Below, piece by piece: positions 38,601 to 41,600 of a stretch of 64,000 nucleotides of DNA. Each line of letters opens with the position of its first letter. The first letter of the stretch is position 1. This stretch comes from Echinarachnius parma (taxonomy: Eukaryota > Echinodermata > Echinoidea > Clypeasteroida > Echinarachniidae): assembly GCA_037951105.1 (NCBI GenBank), contig JBAMJV010001353.1, forward strand, positions 269,667-333,666. Direction: 5' to 3'. The translations under genes and the position numbers were made by a program. A model generated the notes under the pieces. The model saw only the letters and a list, made by a program, of their open reading frames with translations. It did not search any database and had not been told where the DNA came from.

Positions 38601-41600
38601 ATATCATTAGCAATATTATTTCCGATAATGTACATGTTCTTTGTTTAATTAGCTTATACCTAGTCATCATAGGTGTTTAATAGCTGAAAATTAAAGTTTA
38701 GACCAATTTACAGCAAATCATTTTTCTGAGATGATGGGTAAAATTTCAGACTACATGTAAATGTATATGTACAATTAATGCATTCAATGTATTGCTGTAT
38801 GCCAGTTGTGGAAAAAATTTATGAATGAATTTGAATTTGCTGTGTATAATGACATTCATTTGTCTTTAATTGTCATGTGAATTTATTATGGTATATCTTC
38901 TTTACAATCATGCTTTCATGGAAAGGAGAAATCACTTTACTTGAAACCGGTGAAGTGACATTGGTTGCTAAGAAGAAACAGAACATCAGTAACACATCAA
39001 GTCAAGATGCAGACAAAACTGCGAATGGTAATTAAATAAACTGAAAATAATGAGTTTTTACTCTGGCATCTAGCATTGGATTCATTTTAATTATGTAATT
39101 GTTTTAAATTGAAATATATTTATTTCAGATGCGTGGAATTTGCAATTATAATGGTATTATCTAATATTTCATTGCAGTAACTCAGTTATATTACCTAGCC
39201 CAGTGTGTACATATTACATTTTTTGTGTGTGCCTTTTGCATTTTGAGATTACCTTGGTAAATCATTGTTTTACAATAGTGAACAAAGATTTGTTAATTAA
39301 AAGATTATTTGTTGTTTGTAAATAATCTTGAAGAAGTCTTTTCATATGACAGAAAATAAAATGTTAGTTGATTGTATAGCTCATTGATGAGAAGTATTAC
39401 CAAGCTTTTAAAAGAAAGAATATACATGTACATATATATATATAACATAAGTAGTTATTATCTGTCGTTTGTCTATATACATATATACACTCTTGTTTAC
39501 TAGTATATAGAATGACTAGTACCACATTATGACATATATTTTCCTTTGTATTACAATTTGTTATATATGTACTTTGAAATAATACACTTTTGACATTGTC
39601 CATTTTTTACCGCTGACATGGAAGATGAAATCAATGTATTTGAATCAGGCGATGTATCAGTAAACCAAGAGAAAGAAATGAACTCAAGCAAAGGAGCTGC
39701 ACAGGACCAGAGAGGTATTAACAATGTGCAATGTGATAATAATACATTTGTGCATTTTTCTCTCCAATTAACAAATAACAAGGCAAATGATGCATGTTTG
39801 TGTGAAGTGTAAAGGCCCCTGCAGACAGAGCCGACTCGACCCAATCCGACTGGTTTCAATCAGGGCAGTCTAGAGTGGGGCCCGGTCGGTTGGAGCCGAT
39901 TCATCGTGTTGAATCGGCCCCAACTGGCATTCGACCGTCTCTCGACTGGCAAAATGTGTGTCCCAATTAGGCACTGAAAACTGAGCCGATCCGAATGAAA
40001 AACAGTCGGATCGGGTCGAGTCGGCATTGTCTGCAGAGGGCTTAACTCAACCTTCAAGTATTTCCATTCATCATTTCTCCTTCTTATGAATTTAATTCTC
40101 TTTTGATTGCATTTACCAATTTCTGTGTGATTTCTTTCAGGAAGATGAAATGTTGAAGTTCCTCTTTGCACACGCTTGTGCACATGTTTATCAGTTTTCC
40201 ACTGATTGTTTTCATTGACATGTTTCATAAAACCTAATTTTAACCACAATCTCTCACCACCTTTTGTTTTTTTATTGACAACACAATTTCCTGGATTGTG
40301 CCTTCTCCACTGATTACTATTTTTTCAGTGACATGTTTCATGAAATTTAATTTGTACTGCAAGTTTTCATCGCATTTGTTTGAAATATTCTATCATGAAT
40401 CAATATTATTTTCAAGGCCTGAATGACATGCATTGGTGAAGCAGGGTTGGACCGCTAAGGGAGGGTCACTCCTAATATATTTCTTTATTTATTTCTTCAA
40501 AGATTCCCCCCTCATGTTCTTAATCGTTTTTAGCAAATGATTGAGTGAGGGGCACTTGCCAACCCCACCCCCACCCATTCGCCCTTTAGGTAAGCCACTG
40601 CAGTCCACACTTATCAGTTGTAGTGATGTTGCCATTCCTTTGATTTTGTTCAATCATACTTTATAACCCATTAGCTACATAACTCTTTGGTGATTGCACA
40701 ATCTAGTAGGGCACAGGTCAACAGCGAAAAAAATACACGAGGGCGGCGGTCGAATTCGCCTCCGAAATGCCCAAAAGAGCCCCCGAAAAAAAAAGTAGCC
40801 CCCGAAAAAAAAATTGTGGATCGTGATCAAATGCTTATAAGATGATCACTTTCGAATTTCAGGGGCTACTATTAAGCTCTAATGCTGTAATACAGCATTA
40901 GAGCTTAATAGTAGCCCCTGAAATACGAAAAAGAGCCAGGAAATTTGTAGCCCCCGAGATGATAAAAGTAGCCCCGAAAGTCCGAAAAGGAGCCCCCGAA
41001 AAGGAGCCCCCGAAATAAAAAATATTAATTTTTTCGCTGCACGTCAACCAAATGCCTATGGGAACTTGGTGGGCCATGTATTAACTCTGTGGGGAGCACA
41101 TAATTTAGTAGGGAACAGTTTAACATCTTGTTTTTTTTTCTTCTTTTTTTTTCCACCACCATAGATCCATCGTTAGGCATCAACTCCAGGTTTGCGATAC
41201 ATGACACACAGAGCTCCAACAGCGGATCATCAAGTCCAAGAGGGCGCACTTATACATACCAGGTAGATTTTTTGTTCTCCTTTCTTAAAGTGATCGTTTA
41301 AATTTTGTCAAATTCACTTTGAGCTTTTACATTTCTGTTGTACCTTGTTGTTTGGCTTTTATGGGTTTTATTTTCAAATATCTCTTTTCCAAAAGCACTT
41401 AAAGCCTTCACAGTTCTCTTATAGGTTTTTGTTTGGTCTATGGTAACTCAAGAATGAAATCGATTTCGATTTATTTTTATTGTCTCCCTAATTATGGAGA
41501 TTTGTTTTTCTCCAAATTTTGTGGACAAAATCAATGCATGACAAAATCTGACAGCAATTTTAACATTTATCACTAGGTATTAAAACATACAGTGTCCTTT

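Larger units (their letters stand above)
37764..38690. repeat. 115-bp direct duplication with one insertion in each copy
   Basis: TCTGATTTATGTTATCTATG through TCATCATAGGTGTTTAA occurs at 37769-37878 and again in two parts, 38257-38324 and 38625-38682. The MITE at 37875 follows the first copy and the element at 38325 splits the second, so each copy shows the other's uninterrupted sequence. Confidence 0.8.
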
